Assembly (NCBI GenBank): GCA_002331485.1
Contig: DCYS01000022.1
Coordinates: 10,712-74,711 of the forward strand
Length of the DNA stretch: 64,000 nucleotides
Reading direction: 5' to 3'
Source of the DNA: Flavobacteriales bacterium UBA2104
GTDB taxonomy: Bacteria > Bacteroidota > Bacteroidia > Flavobacteriales_D > Crocinitomicaceae
Shown one piece after another: positions 45,179 through 52,927 of the stretch (within the stretch, counting starts at the first letter, position 1; the number at the start of each line of letters is the position of its first letter). Made by a program: the position numbers and the translations under genes. Below the pieces are notes generated by a model, which was given only the letters and a program-made list of their open reading frames with translations, searched no databases and was not told where the DNA came from.

Positions 45179-46540
45179 CTAAAAGAATACTAGATAAACG
45201 AGTCCCGTGATGACTACCACCGTGATCATATTTAATAAGAAACCATATTTCATCATATTCTTGACTGTCAACAATCGAGATGAATAGACGATGGCATTTG
45301 GAGGAGTTGCAACCGGTAACATGAAAGCACAACTTGCACTCAGCGCAACACCAGCAGAAATTCCAAATAAAGGTATCCCCATCTCAAGAGCTAACTCTCC
45401 GATCAAAGGAATAAGGAGACTCACAAGAGCCAGGTTCGACATGAGTTCAGTAGAAAACAAGGCGATCGAAACAATGATCAACACTAGAATAACAGAAGGT
45501 AACTGTACTAAAGGAGTTAACTGGGTAATCAGATAAGATACAATATTTGCGTCGGCTAAAATACTTGCTAGCGCCATTCCTCCACCAAATAAGAAAAGAA
45601 TCCCCCAGGGTAATCTTGTTAAGTCTTCCCAATTCAATAATGAAGAACCCTCTTTACTCGGAAGAATAAAGAGTAATAATGCTCCAGATAATGCGATACT
45701 CGTATCATTGATCGCAACAGGCAAATAATCATTTACGAATGACCTTGACATCCAACAGATCACAACAAGTGTAAAAAGACCTAAGACTCTTTTTTGGTTT
45801 ACATCCAATTTACGTTTGTCGATCTCACCCATTTCAAAAGAAGCTCTTTTTACAAAAAAGAATCGGAGTGTAAAAAAAGTTATGATCAACATCAATAACA
45901 TAAATGGAAAGGCAAATATGAACCATTGAAAAAAATCGATCTGAACGTTGAACTCCTGATCTAAAATACCTGCCATTTGGATGTTAGGAGGTGTACCGAT
46001 CAGCGTAGCGGTTCCACCAATATTTGCTGAAAAAGCTATACTCATCATCAACCCTATGGAAAACAGTTTCTTCTCCCTAAACCTTGGTATCGCCCTGATT
46101 ACAGACAGAGCTATTGGTAACATCATCAAAGCAGTTGCAGTATTACTGATCCACATGCTTAGGAACGCCGTTGCAGCCATAAATCCGCCAAGAATACGAA
46201 CTGGAGTCTGTCCAAATGTACGAATGATCGTAAATGCGATCTGCTCATGTAAATTCCATTTTTCTATTCCCAATGCGAGTACAAAACCTCCAAAGAACAA
46301 AAAGATCATGTGATTTCCATAGGCTTGTGCTAAAGGGCCACTATCTATCAAGTCAAATGGCATCCCAACAATTATGGGCAAAAGAGCCGTAGCATAAAGA
46401 GGTATTGGTTGGACTATCCACCAATACACCATCCAAATCGCCAAACCCAATGCTTTTGCATCAAATGCTGAAACTTCAAAGGCATTAAAAATGCCAAAAA
46501 CCAAAATTCCAATGACCACATGTAGTGCTTTCATGCCCAT
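45179..46540 (-). CDS. DASS-family (SLC13) anion:sodium symporter
   Basis: 453 residues from the ATG at 46540 (MGMKALHVVIGILVFG). The open frame extends to 46588, but that part lies over the promoter and lacks membrane character. Twelve or so membrane helices; the first SNT motif is SNTATALMMLPI, the second is the variant SNLALVSLLIPL, and the IGTPPN/ATPPNAIVYSS loops are typical. Family members carry succinate, citrate, sulfate or phosphate with Na+. The variant second motif could change substrate. Predicted leaderless mRNA. Confidence 0.9.
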   Translation of the reverse strand: MGMKALHVVIGILVFGIFNAFEVSAFDAKALGLAIWMVYWWIVQPIPLYATALLPIIVGMPFDLIDSGPLAQAYGNHMIFLFFGGFVLALGIEKWNLHEQIAFTIIRTFGQTPVRILGGFMAATAFLSMWISNTATALMMLPIALSVIRAIPRFREKKLFSIGLMMSIAFSANIGGTATLIGTPPNIQMAGILDQEFNVQIDFFQWFIFAFPFMLLMLIITFFTLRFFFVKRASFEMGEIDKRKLDVNQKRVLGLFTLVVICWMSRSFVNDYLPVAINDTSIALSGALLLFILPSKEGSSLLNWEDLTRLPWGILFLFGGGMALASILADANIVSYLITQLTPLVQLPSVILVLIIVSIALFSTELMSNLALVSLLIPLIGELALEMGIPLFGISAGVALSASCAFMLPVATPPNAIVYSSRLLTVKNMMKYGFLLNMITVVVITGLVYLVFF

Positions 46541-46544
46541 ATAA

Positions 46545-46552
46545 CAAACATA
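46545..46552 (-). promoter_or_regulatory. -7 box for the DASS transporter gene
   Basis: Minus-strand TATGTTTG, an exact TAnnTTTG match, then TTAT and the ATG at 46540. Confidence 0.6.
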
Positions 46553-46616
46553 CAAACGATTTTCCTTAAATATCAGTGGATAACACACAAAATTCGCCTT
46601 ACTTTTACAGAAAAAA

Positions 46617-48239
46617 ATGCGTTTTTCAATACTTCTGGCTCTCCTATTCTTGATCTCCTCCTGCTACAAGGGTGAACACGTTGATCTGATCATACATAAT
46701 GCAGACATCCACGTCATGAATGATGACCTGGATAAAGCTGAAGCCATTGCGATCAAAGATGGTGAGATCGTCGAGGTTGGTCCGGAACGGCAGATCCTAA
46801 ATAAATATACTGCGGATAAAACGATAAATGCAGAACAGAAAGATGTTTTCCCAGGAATACATGATGCTCATGGTCATATTATGAGTTTGGCCAAACAACG
46901 TCAAAATGTGGATCTTCGCGGAGTAACATCTTATGACCAAATGATCAGGGAAATTGAGAAGCATATAGCCAAAAACGATCAACCTATCATACAAGGACGA
47001 GGATGGGATCAAAGTCTTTGGGGGCAAGAATCACTCCCAAACCATAAAAAACTATCTGAAGCTTTTCCTGAAACACCCGTGGCTTTGACCAGAATTGATG
47101 GTCACGCTATGCTTGTCAATGAGGCAATGATGGAATACGCTAATATAAATGACACGCTAGAGATCGAAGGAGGTGTTATTAATCTCGAAAAGGGGATACT
47201 CCTCGACTTTGCCCTGGATTATGTTAATGATCAACTTCCCGAACCAACCAAAGAAGATCTAAAAGAGAGTATAGTAGAGATCCAGGAAGAATTGCTTGCT
47301 TTTGGAATAACTCATGTTCACGAGGCAGGATTACACAGAGAACAACTGAAACTATTTCAGGAATTAGCAGATGAAGATAAGCTGAAGATCAATGTATATG
47401 CTATGATATTTCCAACTGAGGAAAATTTCGAATTTGCCGAAAAAGAAGGGTTTTATAAAAATGGTAAACTCTCTGTTCGCAGCTTCAAAATTATCGTGGA
47501 TGGTTCGTTAGGTTCTCATGGTGCTTGCATGATAGAGCCATACAGCGACTCAGCAACTTATGGGATAATGCTTAGGAAGCCTGGTGAAGTACAAAATGTA
47601 TTTAAAAGAGTGAAGAGTTTAGGTTATCAGTTAAATAGTCATTGTATAGGTGATTCGGCGAATCGTGTTGTTCTGAGAACGATCGATACATTAATGAAGG
47701 ATATTCCTGATCACAGATGGCGAATTGAACACGCACAGGTAATTCATCCAAATGATTTCGAACTTTTTGAAAGCAGTAGAGCTCTTCCATCTGTTCAACC
47801 AACGCATGCAACTACAGATCAAAGATGGGCTGAACATCATATTGGTCATGATCGATTGCATAAAGGAGGTTATTCATATAATACGCTAAGAAAAAAAGCA
47901 GGAATGATCATGTTCGGAACCGATTTCCCCGTTGAAGATTTTGATCCTTTTGCAACATTGTATGCAGCAACAAAAAGAAAAAACACAAATAACGAACCTA
48001 AAGAAGGTTTTTTACCTGCACAAAAAGTTGATTATTCCGTAGCGTTGAAAGCAATGACCTTGTGGGCTTCATTTGGCTGTTTTGAAGAAGGTCAACTCGG
48101 AACATTAGAAAAAGGAAAACAAGCTACCTTGACTATTCTTGATCAACCAATAGAATTGGAAAATGATTTTGCACCCAATTACGCGGTGCTGACATTAATC
48201 GATGGCGAAGCAGTTTATGATATTAATCTCGAATGGTGA
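46617..48239 (+). CDS. Lipoprotein amidohydrolase, YtcJ/Amidohydro_3 type
   Basis: 540 residues. Lipobox ISSC with Cys16, so anchored in the envelope. The amidohydrolase core follows: DAHGHIMSLAKQRQNVDLRG (metal site), KIIVDGSLGSHGACM, HCIGDSANRVVLRT, RIEHAQVIHPND and FGTDFPVEDFDPFATLYAAT. A beta-sandwich half (VDLIIHNADIHVMNDDLDKAE) precedes the barrel. Substrate unknown; such enzymes hydrolyse diverse amides or N-acyl compounds. Divergent from the DASS transporter. A one-mismatch -7 box (TACTTTTA, 46600-46607) sits nine bases before the ATG. Confidence 0.9.
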   Translation: MRFSILLALLFLISSCYKGEHVDLIIHNADIHVMNDDLDKAEAIAIKDGEIVEVGPERQILNKYTADKTINAEQKDVFPGIHDAHGHIMSLAKQRQNVDLRGVTSYDQMIREIEKHIAKNDQPIIQGRGWDQSLWGQESLPNHKKLSEAFPETPVALTRIDGHAMLVNEAMMEYANINDTLEIEGGVINLEKGILLDFALDYVNDQLPEPTKEDLKESIVEIQEELLAFGITHVHEAGLHREQLKLFQELADEDKLKINVYAMIFPTEENFEFAEKEGFYKNGKLSVRSFKIIVDGSLGSHGACMIEPYSDSATYGIMLRKPGEVQNVFKRVKSLGYQLNSHCIGDSANRVVLRTIDTLMKDIPDHRWRIEHAQVIHPNDFELFESSRALPSVQPTHATTDQRWAEHHIGHDRLHKGGYSYNTLRKKAGMIMFGTDFPVEDFDPFATLYAATKRKNTNNEPKEGFLPAQKVDYSVALKAMTLWASFGCFEEGQLGTLEKGKQATLTILDQPIELENDFAPNYAVLTLIDGEAVYDINLEW

Positions 48240-48325
48240 TCTTTTAAAACTAAGCCTTATCTTTATTGTTATTCTCATCAACCATTTATACTTAAGAAAC
48301 GTTTATTATTTAAACCAAGGTTAAA

Positions 48326-50566
48326 ATGAAACAGCTATTCAAATTACTCTCAGTTCTACTTATTTTTCTCATCTCCGGAAGTTCATTTGGACAATTCGGA
48401 TTTCAATACAACGATACAATTCTTGTAAAACGAGGTACTGATACACTGGACTTTGCTTGGGCAGGTGGATTGAGTCATGCTCAATTCTCTTCCATTGATT
48501 ACAACTTTGATGGGATGGAAGATCTATTTGTTTTTGATCGGAGTACTAATCAGATCAGATTATTCGAGACAGTTGAGGAAAATGGAGAAAAGAGATACGA
48601 ATTTGTTTATGACAGCAGAAGTCTTTTTCCTGAGGACGTAAGGTACCGAGCAATTATGGTGGACTATAACGATGATGGTAAAGAGGATCTATTTACTTAT
48701 GGAATTGGTGGGATAAAGGTTTACACAAATACGGGAAATGTAAATGATGGCCTTACCTGGGAAATAGCTAAAGAGGTACTTGAATCTGAATATGCATCGG
48801 GTAATGTGAATAACCTATATGTTAGTTCGATCGATATTCCCGCTTATGCAGATGTTGATGGCGATACTGACATTGACGTTCTAACGTTCCACCTGGGAGG
48901 TGAACGAGTAGAATATCACAAAAATATGTCCCAAGAAAACTATGGTCACTCAGACTCACTTGAATTCGTTCAGATGAATGAATGTTGGGGGAAATTCATG
49001 GAAAGCAATCTTGATAACAGTGTTATTTTGAATGCAACAGATGGGACTTGTGGTTCGCCAACAATTTCAAATCCTCAGAAATACCTGAGACATGCAGGAT
49101 CTAGTTTACTGAGTCTGGATCTAAATGATGACAATGTAATGGATCTCATTTTAGGAGATGTTGCTCACAATAATTTAGTTGGACTCATAAATGGAGGTAC
49201 AGCACCAAATCAAAATTCTGCGATGGTCAGTGCTGATGAAAATTACCCTAGTAATACAACACCAACTGATCTACCCATCTTCCCAGCTCCATTTTTTGTC
49301 GATGTAGATCATGATGATGTTAAAGACTTAGTTGTGGGAACAAATGCGAATGGAGGTTCTGCCAACCGAAAAAGTATTTGGTATTATAAAAATATTGGAA
49401 CCAACTCACAACCAAACTTCACATATATTCAGGAAGACTTTCTTCAGGATCAGATGATCGAAAATGGCAAAGGTTCTATTCCTGTATTGATCGACCTGAA
49501 CAATGATGGACTGAAGGACCTACTGATCTCTTCAAACTTCAGATACCTGGATCCATTGGATAAAATCTGTCAGATACAGTATTATCAAAATACCGGCAGT
49601 GCAAATCAACCTGAATACTCTTTTGTGAGTGACGATTGGCTATCTCTTTCAGGAGAAGGATATGGATTGAGAATGCATCCAACTTTTGGTGATGTTGACG
49701 GAGATGGAGACAAGGATATGTTCCTTGGGACTGAAGATGGAGTTATCCACTTTTATGAACGAACAGGTAATGGTCCGAACGATTTTACCCTATCTCAATT
49801 AAATATTACTGATGACCAAGGTGGACAGATCAATGTGTTTAGCTATGCCTCTCCACAACTATTTGATCTAAACAATGATGGTTTATTGGATCTAATTATT
49901 GGAAAAAGAACCGCTGGAATCTCCTATTACGAGAATATTGGTACAACTAATTCTCCTTCCTGGCAGCTTATCTCAAATGACCTTGGCAAAGTGGATATGG
50001 GAACGTCGATCTATCCCGACAATTATACAGTTCCAATGTTTGTTCGACACAACGATACAACACACTTTTTTGCAGGTAACCGAAAAGGGACCATCTATTA
50101 CTACACAGAGATAGACGATAATATTGCAGATGGAGATACTTTCAATCTTGCTTCTGATGTTTATGCAAATATTGAGGCAAGTGGTTATTCTGCACCGTAT
50201 ATTGATACTATTCGAAGTAATAATCAATACGATATGTTCCTTGGAACAGACCTGGGCGGACTTTGGGCTTATAAAGCTGACGAGTTTAGTGATCCATTTA
50301 TTGCTGTTGAATCTGAAGAACCAAAATTACCTGTAAAGGTATATCCTAACCCTTCTGAAAATGGAGTGTTTCATGTTCGGATAGATGATCAGCAGAAAGA
50401 ACTTGATATAGTGGTTGTTGATGAACTTGGCAGAATTATGAAGACAGTCGAAAATATCTGGGGAACGGGAGTAGTTAATATTTCAAGTCAATCAAATGGC
50501 GTTTACACTCTCTTAATTAAGGACAATGATCGAATCAGATCCGTTTCGAAGATCATGAAGTTTTAA
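48326..50566 (+). CDS. Secreted FG-GAP/VCBS-repeat protein with T9SS sorting tail
   Basis: 746 residues. Signal peptide 1-22 (LLIFLISGSSFGQF). Repeated calcium-binding FG-GAP/VCBS units with D-x-D/N-x-DG patterns: SIDYNFDGMEDLFVFDR, DYNDDGKEDLFTYG, DVDHDDVKDLVVG, DLNNDGLKDLLISS, DVDGDGDKDMFLGTEDG and DLNNDGLLDLIIGKR. These form a beta-propeller of the integrin type. A T9SS type A tail (KVYPNPSENGVFHV to RSVSKIMKF) ends the protein. Likely cell-surface or released. TATCTTTA (48259-48266) is a near-consensus -7. Confidence 0.92.
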   Translation: MKQLFKLLSVLLIFLISGSSFGQFGFQYNDTILVKRGTDTLDFAWAGGLSHAQFSSIDYNFDGMEDLFVFDRSTNQIRLFETVEENGEKRYEFVYDSRSLFPEDVRYRAIMVDYNDDGKEDLFTYGIGGIKVYTNTGNVNDGLTWEIAKEVLESEYASGNVNNLYVSSIDIPAYADVDGDTDIDVLTFHLGGERVEYHKNMSQENYGHSDSLEFVQMNECWGKFMESNLDNSVILNATDGTCGSPTISNPQKYLRHAGSSLLSLDLNDDNVMDLILGDVAHNNLVGLINGGTAPNQNSAMVSADENYPSNTTPTDLPIFPAPFFVDVDHDDVKDLVVGTNANGGSANRKSIWYYKNIGTNSQPNFTYIQEDFLQDQMIENGKGSIPVLIDLNNDGLKDLLISSNFRYLDPLDKICQIQYYQNTGSANQPEYSFVSDDWLSLSGEGYGLRMHPTFGDVDGDGDKDMFLGTEDGVIHFYERTGNGPNDFTLSQLNITDDQGGQINVFSYASPQLFDLNNDGLLDLIIGKRTAGISYYENIGTTNSPSWQLISNDLGKVDMGTSIYPDNYTVPMFVRHNDTTHFFAGNRKGTIYYYTEIDDNIADGDTFNLASDVYANIEASGYSAPYIDTIRSNNQYDMFLGTDLGGLWAYKADEFSDPFIAVESEEPKLPVKVYPNPSENGVFHVRIDDQQKELDIVVVDELGRIMKTVENIWGTGVVNISSQSNGVYTLLIKDNDRIRSVSKIMKF

Positions 50567-50569
50567 GTC

Positions 50570-51382
50570 TTATAGCTGAATTATCTTAAGAAAATTTATA
50601 TCACCAAAGCGTTTGGGATCAATATCTGGTTTCTCTTCAAAGAGACCATACATTGTAGCACCAGAACCAGTCATTGAAGCGTAGATTGCACCTAAGGAGT
50701 ATATTGATTCCTTTAGAAGCTTCAAATGTTGATAAGATCCAAAGACACTTTCTTCAAACTGATTGTGTATGACATCTTTCCATTTTTCGATTGGTAACTT
50801 GACGCTTTCTTCAATATTATATTCAGGATTTCTCGGATTCACATTCGAATATGCATCTTTCGTACTAACGTGTGTACCATCATTGATCAACAACAAATAA
50901 TACCCACTAAGATCCAGACCTATGGTTTTCAACTCCTCTCCTCTTCCAAAAGCAACTTGAGGTTTATTCTCAACAAAAAAGGGACAATCAGACCCAAGTT
51001 GACTCGCAAATTCTTTCAATTCCTTATTCGTGATTGAGAGTTCAAATTCTGAATTTAACAATTTCAACATTTCAGTTGCATCGGAAGAACCTCCCCCAAG
51101 TCCACCACCCATCGGGATACTTTTATATAAATGAGCATGTACATTTGGAATCGCGTATTTATCACGTATGATATTAAAAGCTTTGACACACAGGTTATCA
51201 TTAATAGCACCGGGAATATCAAGACCGCTTGATGTAAATTCAAATTGGTCTGACTTCACTACTTCCAGTACATCATTAATAGGAACAGGATACATTACCG
51301 TAGAAATTTCATGGTAATTGTCATCTCGTTTATAGTGGATGTTGAGACCTATATTAATTTTGCACTGAGGGAACGATATCAT
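50570..51382 (-). CDS. ispE: 4-diphosphocytidyl-2-C-methyl-D-erythritol kinase
   Basis: 270 residues, GHMP kinase of the methylerythritol-phosphate isoprenoid pathway. KINIGL near the start carries the substrate lysine, the ATP loop is PMGGGLGGGSSDATEM (90-104) and a C-terminal GHMP segment MTGSGATMYGLF is present. Full length for the family. It ends three bases from the end of the FG-GAP gene. A perfect -7 box ends five bases before the ATG, again predicting a leaderless transcript. Confidence 0.96.
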   Translation of the reverse strand: MISFPQCKINIGLNIHYKRDDNYHEISTVMYPVPINDVLEVVKSDQFEFTSSGLDIPGAINDNLCVKAFNIIRDKYAIPNVHAHLYKSIPMGGGLGGGSSDATEMLKLLNSEFELSITNKELKEFASQLGSDCPFFVENKPQVAFGRGEELKTIGLDLSGYYLLLINDGTHVSTKDAYSNVNPRNPEYNIEESVKLPIEKWKDVIHNQFEESVFGSYQHLKLLKESIYSLGAIYASMTGSGATMYGLFEEKPDIDPKRFGDINFLKIIQL

Positions 51383-51387
51383 AATTG

Positions 51388-51395
51388 CAAATGTA
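51388..51395 (-). promoter_or_regulatory. -7 box for ispE
   Basis: Minus-strand TACATTTG, an exact TAnnTTTG match, then CAATT and the ATG at 51382. No -33 element was recognised. Confidence 0.6.
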
Positions 51396-51446
51396 GAAAT
51401 AGCAAACTATTTTTTGTAACTTTCGCCGCTCAAAAAGAAACAGACT

Positions 51447-52400
51447 ATGTCAACATACTTAGATTTTGAAGAGCCGTTAAAGGCGTTGGAGGATCAAATA
51501 GCTAAAGCCCAGGAGATCGGTCAGGATGCTGAATTGGATATGACTGATAAGATCAAGGCTTTAGAAAGTAAACTGGAGGAGAAAACTGAAGAGATCTTTT
51601 CTAACCTCACGCCATGGCAGCGAGTTCAATTATCAAGACACCCAGAAAGACCTTACACATTAGCTTACATAGATGCCATTACTAATGGTACATTTCAAGA
51701 ACTTCACGGTGATAGAAATGTGAAGGATGATAAAGCGATGGTAGGTGGATTTGGATCTGTTGATGGCAAAACTGTAATGTTCATTGGTCAGCAGAAAGGT
51801 ATGAATACGAAGATGCGTCAATACCGAAATTTCGGAATGGCAAATCCTGAAGGATATCGAAAAGCTCTACGATTGATGAAATTAGCTGAAAAGTTTGATA
51901 AGCCGATCGTAACCTTTATTGACACACCAGGTGCTTTTCCAGGACTTGAAGCTGAAGAGAGAGGTCAAGGTGAGGCAATTGCCCGTAACATCTACGAAAT
52001 GATGAATCTAAAGGTGCCAGTTATCTGTATCATTATCGGTGAAGGTGCATCTGGAGGAGCGTTAGGAATTGGTGTAGGCGATAAAGTTTTAATGCTAGAG
52101 AATACTTGGTACTCTGTTATATCCCCTGAATCATGTTCTTCGATCTTATGGAGATCATGGGATTATAAAGAACAAGCCGCTGAAGCACTTAAACTAACTT
52201 CAAACGACATGAAAAAGTTGAAGCTTGTTGATAGTGTCATCAAAGAACCAGCAAACGGTGCTCATAGAAATCAAGACGAAATGTTCTCAATTGTAAAAAG
52301 AGAGATCAAACGTCAAATTACGCTTCTATCAAAATTAGATGCTGAAGAGCGATGCGAAAAAAGAATGAAGAAATTTACTGATATGGGCGTATTTAAATAA
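51447..52400 (+). CDS. accA: Acetyl-CoA carboxylase carboxyltransferase subunit alpha
   Basis: 317 residues. Carboxyltransferase alpha subunit that with AccD moves CO2 from biotin to acetyl-CoA. Helical N-terminus (MSTYLDFEEPLKALEDQIAK) then the crotonase-type domain: GDRNVKDDKAMVGGFG, FIDTPGAFPGLEAEERGQGE, IIGEGASGGALGIGVGD and the LENTWYSVISPESCSSILW block. Normal length. AccD is not in the window. A strong hairpin terminator follows. Upstream TAACTTTC is a near-consensus -7. Confidence 0.97.
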   Translation: MSTYLDFEEPLKALEDQIAKAQEIGQDAELDMTDKIKALESKLEEKTEEIFSNLTPWQRVQLSRHPERPYTLAYIDAITNGTFQELHGDRNVKDDKAMVGGFGSVDGKTVMFIGQQKGMNTKMRQYRNFGMANPEGYRKALRLMKLAEKFDKPIVTFIDTPGAFPGLEAEERGQGEAIARNIYEMMNLKVPVICIIIGEGASGGALGIGVGDKVLMLENTWYSVISPESCSSILWRSWDYKEQAAEALKLTSNDMKKLKLVDSVIKEPANGAHRNQDEMFSIVKREIKRQITLLSKLDAEERCEKRMKKFTDMGVFK

Positions 52401-52421
52401 GCTCTATCATTTATGAAATAT

Positions 52422-52456
52422 AAAAAAAGCCTTAGGAATAAACCTAAGGCTTTTTT
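52422..52456. terminator. Bidirectional terminator between accA and the small lipoprotein gene
   Basis: GCCTTAGG (52429-52436) and CCTAAGGC (52443-52450) pair around AATAAA, with seven A before and six T after. The symmetry lets it stop both accA and the minus-strand 52528-52701 gene. Confidence 0.9.
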
Positions 52457-52527
52457 GTTGTTGTTTGTGTTGGTCTATTCGACCAGGATGTGATAACTAT
52501 CTATGCTCAAAACAGTTATCAGGAGGA

Positions 52528-52701
52528 TTAAATTGTGCCGTTCTCCGTATGCTTTTCTTGAAGGGGTGTATTCTTAATTTCTTTCTTTTGCTTTTCATAC
52601 TTGTAATAAGAGTATGCATCACATGTCGTATGTCCACCGCAGCTTACCAATAAAAATGAAATTGCTGTTAGCGCGAAAATTTTCTTAAGTACCTTGTTCA
52701 T
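52528..52701 (-). CDS. 57-residue lipoprotein of unknown function
   Basis: Reading the minus strand from the ATG at 52701 gives 57 codons and TAA at 52528. The start MNKVLKKIFALTAISFLLVS has a basic n-region and hydrophobic core, then lipobox VSC with Cys21. The mature part (GGHTTCDAYSYYKYEKQK...) is tyrosine- and lysine-rich with one more Cys (residue 27). It ends 72 bases before the shared bidirectional terminator, and a 24-base imperfect palindrome precedes the ATG. A plus-strand frame over the same bases has no such features and was rejected. Family not recognised. Confidence 0.72.
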   Translation of the reverse strand: MNKVLKKIFALTAISFLLVSCGGHTTCDAYSYYKYEKQKKEIKNTPLQEKHTENGTI

Positions 52702-52716
52702 TGTATTTGTTTTTGT

Positions 52717-52740
52717 TGTTGTCTGTAATACAGGGCAACA
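52717..52740 (-). promoter_or_regulatory. Imperfect palindrome before the 57-residue lipoprotein gene
   Basis: TGTTG-T-CTGTA-A-TACAG-GG-CAACA: ten base pairs in two runs, ending 16 bases before the ATG at 52701. Could be an operator or a 5' UTR hairpin. Confidence 0.45.
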
Positions 52741-52749
52741 TCTATTCCG

Positions 52750-52847
52750 AATTCCATAAAATTTTCCAAGAAATTTAAAATATTTTTTATTTCCCTTTGT
52801 TTTCGGGCGTTATGGATACATATTTTTTCAACTTTCTTTATGGAATT
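52750..52847. repeat. 11-base perfect inverted repeat in an intergenic gap
   Basis: AATTCCATAAA (52750-52760) and TTTATGGAATT (52837-52847) flank 76 AT-rich bases with no coding frame. A shorter TTATGGA copy is at 52810-52816. Regulator sites or the remains of a tiny transposable element are both possible. Confidence 0.4.
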
Positions 52848-52886
52848 GGTTAATACCTATACCTTATTCAAGATAGTTTTTCGTTC

Positions 52887-52894
52887 TATTTTTG
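52887..52894 (+). promoter_or_regulatory. -7 box for the 52928 gene
   Basis: TATTTTTG, an exact TAnnTTTG match, 33 bases before the ATG at 52928. It lies over a possible upstream start at 52892, which argues against that start. Confidence 0.6.
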
Positions 52895-52927
52895 AATTAC
52901 TTAAATTTATGCTACAAAATTACTTTT

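Noticed and set aside
52465..52653. 62-codon plus-strand frame over the small lipoprotein
   Set aside because: It has no signal or domain, and the opposite strand has a clear lipoprotein with terminator and upstream palindrome.
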